Source of the DNA: Zygaena filipendulae
Taxonomy: Eukaryota > Arthropoda > Insecta > Lepidoptera > Zygaenidae
Length of the DNA: 64,000 nt
Assembly: GCA_907165275.2 (NCBI GenBank)
Contig: OU015666.1
Location: forward strand, 7,036,001-7,100,000
Direction of reading: 5' to 3'
In this document: in pieces, positions 20,341 through 32,999 of the stretch
Numbering within the stretch: the first letter of the stretch is position 1
Layout of the letters: every line of letters starts with the position of its first letter
Translations under genes and position numbers: made by a program
Notes under the pieces: model-generated
Told to the model about the DNA's origin: nothing
The model's database searches: none
The model's input: only the letters and a program-made list of their open reading frames with translations

Positions 20341-23300
20341 ACAAATAAATAGATATCTAACGTATCTAATTTCACATTTTGTGAACCATTAAGTACCTGA
20401 CTGTGACATTATCATTTCGTATTATGACAGCCATCATATTAAAGCTTGTACAAACACACTGTGTTATGAAGAGAACGCCATGTTGACTATAAGTAATCCA
20501 CCAGATAGTGTAAGTAACATAATATCCTTGAAGACCTTAGTCATCCACAGATAATTACGCGTGTAAACATTACTTAGGGACATCGGATGCTGCTGGTCCT
20601 TATCAGATTTCATCTAACGCTCTAAGTAAATATAGGAAAGTCTTTTCAATTCAATTTTTGAAGTGTTTGCTCTCCTCTCGCTGCCTCTGCACTATCTTGT
20701 GACGAAGTTGTATAGAGAAAAGCAACGTATAAGTATTTTATATGAGGCGATAAATAAGAATGATTGTGAAAGTTGATTAATGGAGGTCGTAATTGCACAA
20801 TATTTTCATTTTATAAAATATTGTGCTTTGCAAAGTTAGGAGTTTTCTAGAATTCACAAAAGTGAAACTGAAAGGAAAAGTTGAAAATGAAATGAAGAAA
20901 GTTTAAAAAAAAATTGATGAACCTCAGAAATATGAGAATTGAATGGTTTTGGATGAAGGCACACGAAAAGACTATGGTTTGGATTAACTATGAGTGGGTA
21001 AATAACTTATTAATTAGGTATCAACTAGGTACGAATATTTCCAAGGGAAAAAGGGAATCTCGAAATTCACGCTGGTGAATTCGCAGAGAATAGCTAGCTT
21101 AATTATTATAATGTACACAGATCCCATTATCATCATACTTACCTATATTAAAATACGCAATTTAAAATTCAGTGTAATAAAAAACAAATACAAACGCCCC
21201 ATTTGGCGGTAATTAATGTTCCAGTTCAATATTTAATTTAACCAGGTAAGCACAATGCGCCATTTTATCGTGTTTCTGATAAGCAGATTGCTTATCGCTT
21301 GCTTTCATGTATAATTGCCAAGAGTTTTGCGTAAGAGCGACCTTTTTATCTTCAACAACATGATTGTGATATCAGGCGATTAACGCCATAAGAATTAGTA
21401 ATTACGGGTTTTATAAAACTGAAATTTATTCAACATGTCTTCGTTGTTTCGGATTTACATAAATTGCTACCTACTGGTCAATCCGCATCAATGTAGGTAC
21501 TCAATAACTTCATAAATATTGTACCTATACTTATGCAAGTATAATAATATAGTCTATTTACGTTTAATTTTAAAATAAGGCATATTGAACTTAGATTTCC
21601 CTACTGCATGCAGATAATATGTCATTTTCATTTTCCTAGTTTCAGTTGCCCACGATTCTATTCAGCTTCCTTGGTTTTATAAAGTACCGCCTGAGGTTAC
21701 TAGCCTGCGTTTGGACTTTAAGTTTCAAAAGGTCATAATTTGTGTGTTTGAGAACCAATTACGATAAAACAAGGCATCACTTTTAAGTAGGTACCTACAA
21801 TATACGCAAGCCAGCTGTGAGGACCCGGTTCAATTCCGTTGAGAAGTTTTGGCATGATATGCGTATAAAATTACATATCGCTCTTTGGCAAAGTTTTATA
21901 AATAAGTTGATTTTATTTTTATAGATCTTTCGGCACAAACTAGCATATTTTTTTACCAAGCAATCTCAATCACGTGTAAGTTTTACACAACTTTCTTTAC
22001 CTACCTAGGACTTCTATTATACGCATGCCTCACTTTGAGTGTTTGTCGAATCATTTGGCGTTAAACGACAGGCAATAATGAGTTGAGCGAGAACTTCGTG
22101 TGTTTGGTTTTGTGGTTAGAGCGGCGCGCGCGCACGGTGCACGACCGCGGTGCTATGGACATAATTATTACATATATTATGTATCTAGGTAATTTGACGC
22201 TCTACATTTTTCTAAAAGGTTTTACAGTCGCCAACGATTTAATAATAATTAATATGACAGATAATAATAATTAATATTAATTTGTCATAACAAAAGATAA
22301 GTTGATTGAGGTTGATTGATACATATCTGAAAATTGTTGGAGTAAATTAAAAAAAAAACATAACTTTCCATTGAATTAAAACATAATTTGCCATTGAAAA
22401 TAAAAAAAAAAACGTTTGTAGGGATAAAATATAGTTGTGTTATAAAATTTATTACATATAGGTAGGTAACATTAGAAAATAAGAAATAGAAAAAAATAAT
22501 TATAAACATTTGCTTGTCGTCTATTAAGTACGTAGACCTTTTTTTACATCAATGTTGTCGTCACACTTTAGTTTCCGTTTAATTTTGCTGTTGTCATTGA
22601 ATCTTCTACCTTCCATCATAAATAAAGTTATTTCTCAACTACGATTGGGTCAATCGCCCGCCGCTTGGCCAGAGGACCAATTCCACTACGGAAAATAAAA
22701 ACGCATTGCTTCGGTATTCATAAGGGTCTCCCTTCATATGCTCCTGCCTGTCGTGGGGGCTGTTTGATATAATTATTAATATGTAGATGTACTCGTATAC
22801 TCTAGTATGGAAGACAGCGTTATCGATGCCAAAGTGGTGAGGTTTTGGGTTTAGGTTAAGCGTGAGCAGAATTGGCCTTCAGACTATCTGTTGAGTCTCA
22901 TTGTGCGTCATTACCATGCTTTTCACACCTGCTCGCTAACTGGTCAATGTTTGGATTAGGACCTTAGAGAAATGTCGCAGTGATGCATTTCCCATGTTTA
23001 GCTTTTACACACCTACCTATATTTAGTCACGATGCGTTTTTCCGTTGGTTTCGTGTTTGGAACTTTAAACGAAACTTTAAATATCTGGGGCTCCAATGTT
23101 ATCACTTAAACTTTCTTATTGTGATCTTACATTGAAATTTCATCCGTCGAAACTTCGACCTTGACCTGTATTTATTATAAAATTAAAATGGAAAAAATTT
23201 CGACGACAGCTTTACAACAAGAATGTTATAAGAGATGGTGGTAGAGCCTCAAATGTTACATTAATCTATCTCACGCTTGAATGTGATTTTTAAAACAATT

Positions 23301-24117
23301 TATAGTGGTACTGATGTATCACTATTTCGTTATCTTTACTTATATGTGTAATCAGCACTATTACTAAATTAAATAATACGATATATTTCATATCTTTTGA
23401 TTAGCCGTTTCCCTCGCAGTTTTAACCGCGTGGAATTTGAACTCTTTATACAAACTTTGTACCTACATTTTACTCGATATTGAAATCTTGAGGAAATATA
23501 GATTTACCAAAACATTACTCAGTATGGTTAATGCGTATAATATTATAGGTTCTAATATTATAGGTCCATGTTGTCATGAAGAGTCAATTCTAGCAAGGTC
23601 TCTAATACCTACTAAATTTTCACAGGAGAAGCTAAATCATCACTGTTTGACATTAAATTATTATCGATCGACCTTTGAAAATGGAATTACTAAGTTGCTT
23701 GAAATACAAAAGATTTCTAATAATAATATTATGTAGGTATGTTTTTAAAAATCCTCGTCCACTTATTCCACTGGCTACTGTATTGATTTGTTAACTCTTA
23801 TACAAACAGTGGTCGGAACGTGCGCGGGCGCTGTCGACGGCCGATTGTTATTGTAATATCGTAACACACATCTTTGGGCAGACGTCACCACATCAGCAGA
23901 CATCTCGCGTTGTCACTTTGTTTTGCTTTTGCACCGGGAACTCTTGAGCGGTCGACAACCTTGGTTCTGAATCTTGCATAGGGTTGTCACTCAAAACACG
24001 AAAATAATAGTTGGCATTGAGTGGCATTGATAATAATTAACCGTGAGTAGTTACTTATACTTATCTACTTAACTTACTAATTACAGATATTAGTGTTCCT
24101 TATAATATTTATTTGTT
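20341..24117. other. Non-coding, no gene recognised
   Basis: AT-rich. A decayed AGCTAGT-type end lies at about 21040-21100. The open frames at 22083-22274 and 23437-23736 (99 codons) show no known domain, no signal peptide and AT-rich codon use, so I treat them as chance. Several short imperfect repeats are present (for example AATAATAATTAATAT twice near 22250). Confidence 0.5.
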
Positions 24118-24245
24118 TATTTTTATCTATTTAAACTTTATGCACATCACGGTACAAAAGGCGGACTTAATGCCACAGTGGCATTCTCTGCCAGTCAACC
24201 TTCAGGTAGTACAGAGAGTTCACTTGGCGGTACATTTACGTGTTG
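24118..24245 (-). mobile_element. LINE 3' tail fragment
   Basis: TTTAAACTTTATGCAC (AATAAAG-like on the minus strand) followed by GTACAAAAGGCGGACTTAAT, GCCACAGTGGCATTCTCTGC and CCAGTCAACCTTCAGG. A sister copy stands at 42650-42778. This arrangement matches 3' untranslated tails of lepidopteran LINEs, truncated before any coding part. Confidence 0.55.
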
Positions 24246-25489
24246 GTGATTTGTTTACGTAATTTATTATTTATAAAACATGCATATACATACATACTTG
24301 AAAACATACATACATATTTGAATACATAATATCAAATAAATTATTTTATTTCAGTAAAAAGCAGTTGTACAAAATAGGTTAGAACGTTAATACTTTAAAA
24401 CTGTGTTGCAGATCGCTCACCCTCGTAAATCGTAATTTTGATAAGAAAATTAGGTACAGAAAATTAGGTATTTTGAAATATTTTCACATAATTAATTTTA
24501 TGTTAATTTAATTACTTCTATTATATTTATAATATTTTTTTTTTGTTATCGATTTGTTATTTCTTTTTGCCTACTCAATACTAATCCCTACAAAAATTTT
24601 GTCAGACACGAAGTATCACAAAACAAATAAAATCCTTTCTATACCTATGCTAAATAGAGACTTCATTTACGTTTTTAATAGAAATGATTAAAAGTAAAAA
24701 TATAGTAAATATTTTAAAAAAGCGCAATTGACAGCCCTAGCTTGCCGTTACGGTACTCCAGCTCAGTATAGGGTCGAGTTACAAGCGTGTAAGTTAGTAG
24801 CCACTGGCCACTAACTAATGGTTGGCCGTCATCCGCTTGTATTTGTTTTACCTCGTCCCTGCCGCGGTGCCTTCCGAGAACGACTCTACACGAGATGATG
24901 TCTTCAAAGGGTTCCAAGAATGAATTAGAATTACACGTACCTACTTAATTGAACCGTAACATTACTTTTGAGAGTGTCAACAATGACGACTTTCGATCTT
25001 AAAATGTATTTTGAACCGAAAGCATATTTTGTTAAGAATTTTTCGACAATAACCTGATGAATGGATTTAAATGAACTTTTTGTAATTCAAATGGTGTATC
25101 ATTGCTGTAGATTATTTTGGTTTAACTTAAATACGACTAATTAAAGCAGCTTTTATCTACCCTAAACAATATTATGCAAAATGCAAATGTTTGTTTTTTA
25201 CGCTTTACCTACTGATCATTATGAAATTCAGTATACACGGTATAGAAAAGAACATAAGGTAGGTACTTTTCATTTCAGAATTAGGGTGACACCGTGGGGA
25301 ACATCGTGATGTAGGTACCTATCGAAGGAATCTTCTTTTTGTCGCAGGTACAAACTGTGCGTGGAGTATTGTAAAAACCGAAATGGGACGCCCGTTCAGA
25401 GAGCTTTTTTATGAGCTTTTACTCACAACCGTGACACTCCTGCCTCGACATTGCCTCTCTGGTTAATATACTTTCCTCTGTGGTCACAG
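24246..25489. other. Non-coding; upstream intron end of the Gas1-like gene
   Basis: AT-rich, with a decayed AGCTAGT-type copy at about 25165-25310. It ends in TTTCCTCTGTGGTCACAG (25472-25489), a convincing splice acceptor directly before the start codon of the Gas1-like gene. The open frame on the minus strand at 24714-24917 has no recognised domain. Confidence 0.5.
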
Positions 25490-25732
25490 GTGATGTGGCT
25501 GCTTACCGCCGCGCTGCTGTCGTGGCTGGGCTCCGCGGCGCCAGTGGTGGCGACGCCATGTGCGCAGGCGCGCTTGCGGTGCGCCTACCGCACTGGCTGC
25601 GGCGCCGCACTCAACAACTACATGATGCTGTGCAGCGACGTCCTCTCCGAGCCCACTGACTCCTGCCCCAAGCAGTGTGAGCACGCTCTCATTGCCCTCA
25701 CTTCAACCGAAGAGGGGAAGGAACTTATGAGA
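25490..25732 (+). CDS. Gas1-like (GDNF/GAS1 domain) protein, first coding exon
   Basis: Encodes residues 1-80 of a predicted 241-residue secreted, probably GPI-anchored protein. I chose the ATG at 25493: it opens a typical signal peptide (MWLLTAALLSWLGSAAPVVA), while the longer open frame crosses a splice acceptor ending at 25489. The mature part begins near Thr21 and carries C23, C30, C36, C47, C58 and C62, the spacing of the first GDNF/GAS1 cysteine domain. The exon ends at KELMR with donor GTGAGT (25733), phase 0. Vertebrate GAS1 binds Hedgehog ligands and acts as co-receptor at the cell surface; transfer of that role to this insect protein is inference. High GC (third positions) sets it off from neighbours. 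A GFR-alpha-like relative is the alternative, but two-domain size fits GAS1. Confidence 0.85.
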
Positions 25733-25919
25733 GTGAGTATTTTTGTTAATCAGTAGGTACCTACATCAAGCGCGGCTCGATCGTTATGGGCACGGTGGGC
25801 ATACCCACAACCTTAATTGAGGTTGATACATTGATACGCTAATAACAATAATAAAAACAGGCGGGAGATATAAAATTACAGCACATATAAATCAGAGTGA
25901 GACAAATGTAGATTCTAAG

Positions 25920-26545
25920 TGTGAATAGTGATTTAGGTATTCTGTACTAATATATTAAAATTGATTAATATTATTATGATTCTTATGCTATGTATTGTGA
26001 TTCTTAATTTAAATAATTATACCAATGTTTATTAAAGTGATTTAAATTGCATTTCCATGGCCAATTCATATTTAATAACTGGCAACATTGTGAATTCATA
26101 GACTGTAGAGTAAATAAAATGTTATTTGAGATAGCGGGAAAAACGCGCGGGAGAACATGTTTACATAATGGCAGCAACAAAGGATCGGGTCAGTGGTGCT
26201 GGTGATTTCCTAGATGGAAGACATCGTAACATCGAAAGTTAAGTATTGGTAGACAGTTTTGGCTCTATTTAATGCTTGTAATAATAATTGTGATTACTGT
26301 ATTGTTCTCATAAAATATAGTGTTCAAGCTTAACTTTAGCTTCAGAGATTTGATTACTTTGTGCGTAACATGTTTTGAGATTCCTATTGCTTATCTATAC
26401 TGGCTTTGATTATTATAGAATTTGATACAAATTATATCAAAGAGTTTTTATTATAATTGGTAATACAGACATAAAGGAATAGTTTTGTTAAAATCAGGCT
26501 TTGTTTTATTTACTAGGTATCCTTACTAATGCTAGTAATTTAACA
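25920..26545 (+). repeat. 5' LTR (626 bp)
   Basis: TGTGAATAG...TTTAACA, duplicated at 29635-30260. It contains ACGCGCGGGAGAACATGTTT and AACAAAGGATCGGGTCAGTG blocks. It lies only 187 bases after the donor of the Gas1-like exon. Confidence 0.9.
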
Positions 26546-27789
26546 TTTCAGAAGTGGGATTATTAAGGATTCAAGCAGCCAAAGCATTCTCGGAGTCCTG
26601 TTAAACGAAACGACGGTCATGGATCACTTCCAGATCCTGGGCGCCATGGCGGCCTAGAGATACGCCTTCTCCACGGGCCGTGAGAAATAAAGAATCTTCA
26701 CAACTGGATGATACTGGTAGGATCGCTCCATATTATAGTAACGTCTTGGTTAAACCCGTATTTTTCCCGAATTCGATTTTGAGAAATCGGAATTGCCGGT
26801 ATTACAATGGCTTAATAAAATCTTGATAAAATCGAACATCTAAGGGCAATACATGGTTAGAACGATGATGGAAAAGTTATTATGTGCAGTCACGTTTGAC
26901 TGGATTGGCTAAGTTGTGGCACAAGACTTTGCGTTCTTATGAATTTACATGGCATAAATAGAAACAAAAGATTTTAGAGGCATTCCCTGACAATATCGAT
27001 TACACGGGTTAATTTAGATACTCGAGATTGCTCGCTAAAACTTGTCTTATTGCTTCCATCAGATATTTTTGTAAAAGGTTTTGGAGGTAGTCCAATAAAA
27101 GTATGAAGGTCAGGTGTCGATAGAATTCGTAGTAAATGGGTTTGAAGTCCTGGAATTTTTTTTCTTATAGGAATATATCAATGCTTATAAGTCTAAAAAT
27201 GTGTGATTATGCGCGGGTATTCAATTACAGCATTTCTTCTTTAGTGCGCTTAGTAGCGGAGTATACTCGTGGTTATTGTGGTAGCGGTAAGTCTTTCTTA
27301 ATAATTTGTAGTGGAATTACACAATATTTAACTTGATGTTAATTAATGCAGTAGTAACTCTATTTAACCATTGAGCTTTTGAAGAAAATAGATAGGTAAA
27401 GGTACTTTCTGTGAAATTATTCTGTAATCCTCCTGTAATTTAAACAATTTAATTAAACGTAATATGCATTTGTATAACACATTAAAAGGTTGCGATTCAA
27501 GTGTGGTCATCAGTTTGGAGGAGTTTGCGGACGATTCGACATGTATTTAGTATTACCGACTTCTGCATAATAATGTAAGTGTACCTAGGTAATTGGAGGG
27601 TAGCGAAGGGTTGGTGCAGTTGACAAGGGATTTCAGATGATGGTAGTACAACAGGGATGAAGGTAATATTCTGTAATTTCCACATTTTTTGCTATTTCGT
27701 TTTGAGGTCAGTATATTTTGTAAGCTTTCAGATATTGTGCTCTACAGCCTGTGGGTTGAATTCCCTAGAACACTGTCAGGTATGTATTT
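26546..27789 (+). other. Interior of the LTR element, 5' part; no coding similarity
   Basis: After the primer-site-like sequence a GC-richer 150 bp leader (CTGGGCGCCATGGCGGCCTA near 26640) may be the packaging/leader region. The rest is AT-rich, without a Gag-like frame. Short frames at 27136-27336 and 27497-27685 are not recognisable. Confidence 0.45.
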
Positions 27790-28146
27790 TTAATAAGAAA
27801 TTGGTTCATTCGTCCTCAGTTTAGATTTGCTTGCAAGTTTCTGATGAATAATCTTAGCAACCTGGTCGTAGCGGTGTTTATAATCTTTTTGTACTATTGA
27901 CTTGCAGACACTTATGAGATGCTGTATCGTTTCCGGGGCACCGTTACATTTTCTGCAGCTGTCATTTGATATATTATGGACTTTTAGTATATGCTTTTGG
28001 TAGTTTCGTATTTCGATGACTTGGTCTTGAATGGCAAGCATAAATCCTTCTGTTTCGGGAAACAGTTCACCCCAAGTAAGCCAGGCATTGGATGCTTCTT
28101 TATCGACGTTAGACTTGCACAAATTTTGCCGGTGTTGTCTATGCAT
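27790..28146 (-). pseudogene. LINE ORF2 C-terminal part with CCHC finger
   Basis: The minus strand encodes 118 residues including NLCKSNVDKEASNAWLTWGE, LFPETEGFMLAIQDQVIEIR and CRKCNGAPETIQHLISVC. The latter is a C-x2-C-x8-H-x4-C finger as found after the reverse transcriptase in several non-LTR retrotransposon lineages. An RT fragment with YMDD lies just upstream on the same strand (28233-28538), but the region that should join them is missing, so this LINE copy is internally deleted. The clade is not resolved. It is not functional, and lies inside the LTR pair described above. Confidence 0.7.
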
Positions 28147-28454
28147 ACCCTTTTGAGTCCACTCTTGTATTTTTAGTTGTCGATCTGTTATTGTTTAGAT
28201 TGATTGAAGCCCAAGTACTTGTCTCTTTTTCATTAAGCGAAGGTATCTGTTGGCCAGTCTGCATCTGAAAGGTAATATGACCCGACGTTTTCCTTTGAAA
28301 AAGTTTCCGTAAGATCAGCCAAATAACATAGGTCTTTCGTGGTGGCGTACAATTTAATATCATCCATGTAGAGCAAATGGTTAAACTTTTCATCAGCTTG
28401 TTCATTACTTCCTGCAGCAATTTTGAGAGATTTCCCATTTTCGTTGAATTTAAA
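28147..28454 (-). pseudogene. LINE reverse transcriptase fragment with YMDD box
   Basis: Minus-strand frame contains FNHLLYMDDIKLYATTKD, the catalytic F/Y-x-D-D box of reverse transcriptase. It continues LCYLADLTETFSKENV, then shifts frame to GHITFQMQTGQQIPSLNEKE, the block expected next in such proteins. Reading frames overlap across 28139-28538, showing at least one frameshift. It belongs with 27790-28146 as one deleted LINE copy. Its upstream (N-terminal) side is interrupted by the second LINE at 28455. Confidence 0.7.
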
Positions 28455-29370
28455 ATAGGATAGAATACTCTTTATTGTATACAAGAATAATTTTAGTGTG
28501 GTAACAAAATAAAAAAATTTATAAATAAAGGCATACAAAAGGCTATCTTATCGCTTTACTAGCGATCTTTTCCAGACAACCTTTGGGTGGACAGGACAAA
28601 AACAGTAAATTTATATGTTGATTTGGTATATTATATGTATAGGTGAAACGAATCATAAAATAATATAGAAGAGATACATAGAAAAGACATACACAAAAAA
28701 TGGATATACATAGATACACGCATAGATATAAAATATACACATAGAAAATATATACGTACAATATTTATGGGTATAAACACTAATTTGATAAATACGTTTA
28801 AACACAGATGCATACTATAAATAATAAGGTTACACTACAGCGAGTCACGATCCATGAGTGAGGTAGAAAGTCTTCACCAGGCTCTTAAAGGTGGGTAGTG
28901 ATTTGGCCTATTCGCACCTCTACAGGTAGCGGATTCCACAAGCGGACTGCTTGTACAGGGAAGGAATAATCATAAAAGTTGGTTCTAGGGGCAGGAATCA
29001 TAAGAAGTAAGTTCTGGGATGATCGAACAGGCAGGTTATGGGAAGAAGATTGAAATACGAAGAGGTCTTTTAGGTAGTTGGGGGAAGGTGGATTGAACAG
29101 TATGCTATATAGAAGGAAGAGGACATGCGCATTCCGGCGAAGGCAAATCGGAAGCCACTTGAGCTTGGTACGAAATTCGGAGACATGGTCATATTTGCGT
29201 AGACCAAATATGAACCGGATACATAGATTCTGGAGGCGCTCAAGTTTATTTAGCTGCTCCTCGCTAATGTCAGTAAAGCAGGTATCGGCATAGTCGATCA
29301 TTGGTAAAAGGAGTGATTGTGCTAACGCAACTTTAGTAGCAGTTGGAACTTGGAAGAAAATTACGTAATC
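28455..29370 (-). mobile_element. Jockey/CR1-like LINE, 5'-truncated, 3' end and RT C-terminus
   Basis: The minus-strand frame 29370-28885 reads TATKVALAQSLLLPMIDYAD, then EEQLNKLERLQNLCIRFIFG, LRRNAHVLFLLYSILF and NPLPVEVR. This is the C-terminal region after the reverse transcriptase in jockey/CR1-type LINEs (the LINK: ...LERLQN.CIR.I.G... W.P...R...). The frame ends at 28885 and a 3' untranslated region of about 430 bases follows to 28455, ending in AATAAAGAGTATTCTATCC. The 3' end matches tails at 17341 and 58024. It is 5'-truncated, typical of LINE insertion, and interrupts or abuts the other LINE fragment. Confidence 0.7.
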
Positions 29371-29634
29371 GTCTAAGCGAGTCCGCAGATAAAATATTTG
29401 ATAAATGGTTCAATGCTAAACATTATTATTAATATTATTGGTTATTAAGGAATAAAATAAAATCTTATTATGGATAATGGATAGAAGTTAAGTGGAAGTT
29501 GGTGGAACTTAGTAACATGGATTGGATAAAAAAAAGAATCATGGTTTGAATTTGTGTTACATTTAGATAAAGTGAAATTATTTTTAGAAAACCTTTTTAC
29601 TTTGCAGGGTCGCAAAGATGTCAGGATGGGCGAG

Positions 29635-30260
29635 TGTGAATAGTGATTTAGGTATTCTGTACTAATATATTAAAATTGATTAATATTATTATGATTCTTA
29701 TGCTATGTATTGTGATTCTTAATTTAAATAATTATACCAATGTTTATTAAAGTGATTTAAATTGCATTTCCATGGCCAATTCATATTTAATAACTGGCAA
29801 CATTGTGAATTCATAGACTGTAGAGTAAATAAAATGTTATTTGAGATAGCGGGAAAAACGCGCGGGAGAACATGTTTACATAATGGCAGCAACAAAGGAT
29901 CGGGTCAGTGGTGCTGGTGATTTCCTAGATGGAAGACATCGTAACATCGAAAGTTAAGTATTGGTAGACAGTTTTGGCTCTATTTAATGCTTGTAATAAT
30001 AATTGTGATTACTGTATTGTTCTCATAAAATATAGTGTTCAAGCTTAACTTTAGCTTCAGAGATTTGATTACTTTGTGCGTAACATGTTTTGAGATTCCT
30101 ATTGCTTATCTATACTGGCTTTGATTATTATAGAATTTGATACAAATTATATCAAAGAGTTTTTATTATAATTGGTAATACAGACATAAAGGAATAGTTT
30201 TGTTAAAATCAGGCTTTGTTTTATTTACTAGGTATCCTTACTAATGCTAGTAATTTAACA
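29635..30260 (+). repeat. 3' LTR (626 bp)
   Basis: It reads the same as 25920-26545 and is followed by TAAG, the target duplicate. Confidence 0.9.
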
Positions 30261-30264
30261 TAAG

Positions 30265-32639
30265 TACTTAAACTAGGACATAATTACAATTTACACCCTA
30301 GTGGAAAAAGTTGAACGATTTGCAAGATTTGTCGTTCAGATTTTTGAGTAACGACACTAATTTGATTAGAATAATAATTATTTATTCTGCATCATGGTAA
30401 CTACTAAGAGTTCGACAACACTGGGGATCTCATGAAATCTATGGAATCTTCATTTACTTGCGACATGCATAAATAAATTATCACATTGTATTCGCGATGT
30501 TTATAAACCGATTCGGATGTAATTGTAAAGCAAATGTTATCGCAGGCTAAACAATTAACCCGCACTGACTTTTAAAAACATTGGTTATTGTAACAATTTA
30601 TCTTATGTAGGTACGCGAGAAGTGTGTACATGTCGAGTCTCACGTTCACAAATTTGCTCATGGAATACAAAGTCGAAATTATTTGTCTTTAGCTGTCACC
30701 ATCAATTTGTAACCGACATCCTCAATTGAACGCATCCCAGTGTTATATGAATTTTTATTAGACATCTTTGTCTGGTACACGTATTTATTTATGACGATAC
30801 CTACTAACTACTTGCGATCTTCTTCTTCTATAGAATAAAATATAAAATTAAGCTTTTTTATAAAATGGAAGTATTTGTCTGTTAAATTGATAACATAAAA
30901 AAAAAGAGTCTGGTCTACCTAGTTTTTAGAATGTTTGAGGGATTTTCATGAAAATTAATATAATATGATTAAGTAGTTATTTTAGATTCGGGAATAGAAA
31001 TATATTCTTTAAGGAGCTGATTAAAGTAAACGATTCCAGAATTGTAGTATGTCTTTGCCTGACCAATTTAAATGTTATATATTTCGATGGTAATTCCTTG
31101 ATATTACAAAAAAAAAATGTCTTTGTGGAATTATTGGCACAAAAAATCTAGCACTACCTACTTAGTAAGTCACTAAAACTTAATTAAACTGTAACAATGG
31201 GTGCAGATTGTAATATTTTAGAATGGCAATGATGATAATTTAAGAAGAAACATCGTCCAATATTGGTACTGCGATATTATGTGCAAGAGAGAACATCAGT
31301 TTTATTAAAACGAATGAATGTGGGAAGAGCACAATCATTGGGGGTCTGTGATTGGGACGCAGCGTGCGCTGCGCGTACGCAGACGCTCCGCAGTAAAATC
31401 TAATTTAGACGTCCTCTGGACCAGATTAAGCTGTGTGTCGGATACGATGCAATGCCATTACTGGGCGTGGACTGCGGTTGTTCACCTCGCCCTTACTACG
31501 TACAATGAAACTTGGGCGACTTGCACTACATTTGATCTCAATCAAGTGACTTAAAATTCAGATATGTTTAAAAATAGAACATAATATTAAATTGATGTTC
31601 TGCAGTTTCCGCAGTTTCGGAATTCCCTCGGGAAATCTTTGTGTCGGGATGAAGGTATATAACTTGTCCTCTATTTCAGGCCAATGTTATCTTTAGGTAC
31701 CAAACATTAAACCTAAAAATAGCAATAGCAATTGCTACAGTTTTTTTTAAATCTTATGTCACCATCGAGCTATTCGAATTTGTGAATGTGCGTTCGGTGT
31801 ATGGAGGGTAGGCGCGGTCCGGAGGGGACATCGTACATATCCCAAATATAAAATTGTGTATTGTGCAATAAGTCAAATTTACTCGAATATTTTATTATTA
31901 ATTTATTAGTGACCCCTCCAAAATTTCGGTGTTTGTTATTAAGTGGGAATTTGCGGGGATAAAGAGTGTCGACTGTTTATAATTTTTTATAGTTTTTTTT
32001 TGTTTTTTTTTTTAATTTTTGTTCGGTAAACACAAACAAATATTATTAAATTACGTCATCATCTGTGTTCCTGAAACTTCCCGAGTACCTATACCCGGAC
32101 AGAACCTAAGTAGCTCGTTAAATAAACGAATACGAGATAATTTAAATACAATAGTTGTGACAGAAGCTTTAACTTAACTTTTGTAATGAGTAAAATATGG
32201 AACAACTTTTTTAGTTTATACTTTATACATCATGATTACACATTGTTGCTTTTATTCTGTCAATATATTTAAGTATTTTAATGTATAGACATGAAAAGCT
32301 AACAAAAATAATTTTGTAAAACTTCTACAATGGCAATATAACTCAATGGCAGACCACCGCGAAAGTGCAGGTGTCGTTTCCTTGTACTGAATTAACTTAC
32401 TGCTTTTGAGTATATTATGTTTGAATATTTTTATAATACCTAAGTTCAGACGCCATTTTTTTAACCTTTGTTGCTAAATATATTATTAGTTTAATGCAAC
32501 AAGTCACTCTAACTCTACGTTGTTTTGGAACTTGATAGTTGTACATTTCAATCCCAGTAAAGAAAACAACTGTCCTGATCAAACATACCTACTTGTTCAT
32601 TTATTAATTAAAGCTGTTAATCCTTAGGTAAGTATCTAC
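30265..32639. other. Intron sequence, no gene seen
   Basis: AT-rich. A locally GC-rich open frame at 31318-31554 (78 codons) has no recognised domain. A decayed repeat edge (CGGAATTCCCTCGGGAAATC) is at about 31618. Confidence 0.5.
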
Positions 32640-32930
32640 TATTATAAATGCGAAAGTGAGTTTGTTTGTTTTTTACGCTTTCACGCCTTAACGGCTCTAC
32701 CGATCTTCATGAAATTTGCATACAAGTTGTCAGGGGTAGGTACCTACAGAAAAGGACATAGGGATTCAGACCGGGGATTCTCGCGGAAACTGAAATTTAC
32801 ATGGGTGAAACTGCATTAAATTTTGCAAATTACACGTTGTCAAGGGTACAGAAAAAGATATAGGGTACTTTTATCCCAGAATTCCCGCAAGAAATTAACG
32901 CGGATGAAACCGCGGGGATCAGCTAGTTTG
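32640..32930 (+). repeat. AGCTAGT-family interspersed repeat, with internal duplication
   Basis: ATTATAAATGCGAAAGTGAG at the start and GAAACCGCGGGGATCAGCTAGT at the end. The GTTGTCA...GGTACAGAAAA block and the GTGAAACTGCATTAAATTTT junction show two related 3' parts in tandem, an arrangement repeated at 55200-55503. Confidence 0.75.
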
Positions 32931-32999
32931 ACAGAAAAAATTAAACAACTAGGTATTTATAATTCGGTATTCTCCAAGGTATGAAAATCAAAATTCTAA

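Larger units (their letters stand above)
25916..30264 (+). mobile_element. LTR retrotransposon without gag-pol, interior with LINE fragments
   Basis: Two 626 bp LTRs (25920-26545 and 29635-30260) start TGTGAATAG and end TTTAACA. They read as identical. TAAG flanks both (25916-25919 and 30261-30264), a 4 bp target duplication as in Ty3/gypsy elements. Immediately after the 5' LTR, TTTCAGAAGTGGGAT (26546-26560) matches the complement of a tRNA-Leu acceptor stem except at its first bases. The purine-rich AGGATGGGCGAG precedes the 3' LTR. The 3,089 bp interior has no gag, protease, RT or integrase of an LTR element. Instead, minus-strand LINE pieces occupy about 27790-29370. It looks like a non-autonomous element that moved as one unit. 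Confidence 0.8.

Noticed and set aside
23437..23736. 99-codon open frame on the plus strand
   Set aside because: AT-rich codons, no recognised domain, no signal peptide, splice or promoter context; such frames are expected by chance in DNA of this composition.
25451..25492. Upstream ATG extending the Gas1 frame by 14 residues
   Set aside because: The extension runs through a pyrimidine-rich tract and CAG acceptor (ending at 25489), and it would spoil the signal peptide.
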